Below, in pieces: positions 63,834-64,000 of a DNA stretch of 64,000 nt; within the stretch, counting starts at the first letter, position 1, and each line of letters begins with the position of its first letter. The translations under genes and the position numbers were made by a program. The stretch covers positions 115,467-179,466 of the forward strand of contig NZ_AXAS01000020.1 of the NCBI RefSeq assembly GCF_000472925.1, in the 5' to 3' direction. The notes beneath the pieces were generated by a model. It searched no databases, was not told the DNA's origin, and saw only the letters and a list, made by a program, of their open reading frames with translations. The stretch comes from Bradyrhizobium sp. Ec3.3 (GTDB lineage: Bacteria > Pseudomonadota > Alphaproteobacteria > Rhizobiales > Xanthobacteraceae).

Positions 63834-64000
63834 GGCGTTCGGGCGCGAATGCGAGCGGAGAGCATCACTTGAGCGATATCCTTATTCGAGCCGCTACCGA
63901 GGCGCCACGTGATTTCTGTCACAGATAAAAAATCCGTCCTCAGGCATCTACACGAGCAGTGAGGCACTGGCTCGCTTCGAGCCAGATGTTGTTCACAGAT
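63834..64000. other. Right edge of window
   Basis: 167 bases with no open frame or signal I can support. The sequence becomes less GC-rich (ATTTCTGTCACAGATAAAAA at about 63911-63930), which may be the promoter region of a gene beyond the window. Confidence 0.3.

Overview
The window is alphaproteobacterial and most likely from a Bradyrhizobium or a close relative in the Nitrobacteraceae. This rests on high GC with strong GC3 bias, a form IC RuBisCO operon end (cbbL-cbbS-cbbX-cbbE), many short conserved genes of Bradyrhizobium type, an alphaproteobacterial LexA box, EcfG-type promoters, FixK/FNR-type boxes and several families of intergenic palindromic repeats. The genus call is inference from gene order and protein sequence. 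I saw no tRNA, rRNA, insertion sequence, integrase, phage gene or CRISPR array.

Region 1 (1-6.3 kb): the 3' end of a Calvin-cycle operon (RuBisCO large and small subunits, CbbX activase, pentulose-phosphate epimerase). It is followed by a gene-poor stretch with three inverted repeats, a tandem universal stress protein under a FixK-type box, and a DegP/HtrA periplasmic protease.

Region 2 (6.3-23.3 kb): an accessory block of short, mostly uncharacterised proteins. Five EcfG-like promoters lie here, and a sixth lies at 36.2 kb, so much of it looks like general stress response. Within it are an SOS-type promoter (LexA box) before a run of three small genes, an HWE histidine kinase with a receiver domain, and a 2095-residue cytosolic hybrid kinase built from eleven near-identical 92-residue HAMP repeats, resembling the fungal Nik1/Os-1 class. 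Three genes here are frame-broken (DUF6496-like, PAP2, DUF3147-like), and the HlyD/EmrA gene at 24.1 kb is a fourth.

Region 3 (23.4-35.9 kb): an EmrAB-type efflux pair, an SDR plus nitronate-monooxygenase pair behind a palindromic operator, an exported amine oxidase / cytochrome c / RidA module, an exported M20 peptidase, a Tat-exported PhoD-like phosphatase and an aldo-keto reductase.

Region 4 (35.9-48.3 kb): small exported proteins, a short XRE regulator next to an HpaD-type ring-cleavage dioxygenase, a PLP aminotransferase, a CPA2 cation/proton antiporter, ribBA preceded by a possible structured leader, glutaryl-CoA dehydrogenase, an MBL-fold hydrolase, and DUF1499 and Sel1-like proteins.

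Region 5 (48.5-64 kb): core-type genes. These are fatty acyl-CoA ligase, an extensin-family protein, an L,D-transpeptidase, CorA, a pdxH-SDR-methyltransferase operon, a CbpA-type DnaJ protein, an ECF sigma/anti-sigma pair, fabI, a histidine phosphatase, aroC and a class III nucleotide cyclase.

Protein assignments come from reading motifs and overall resemblance. No database search was run, and start codons were chosen from Shine-Dalgarno spacing and family N-termini.
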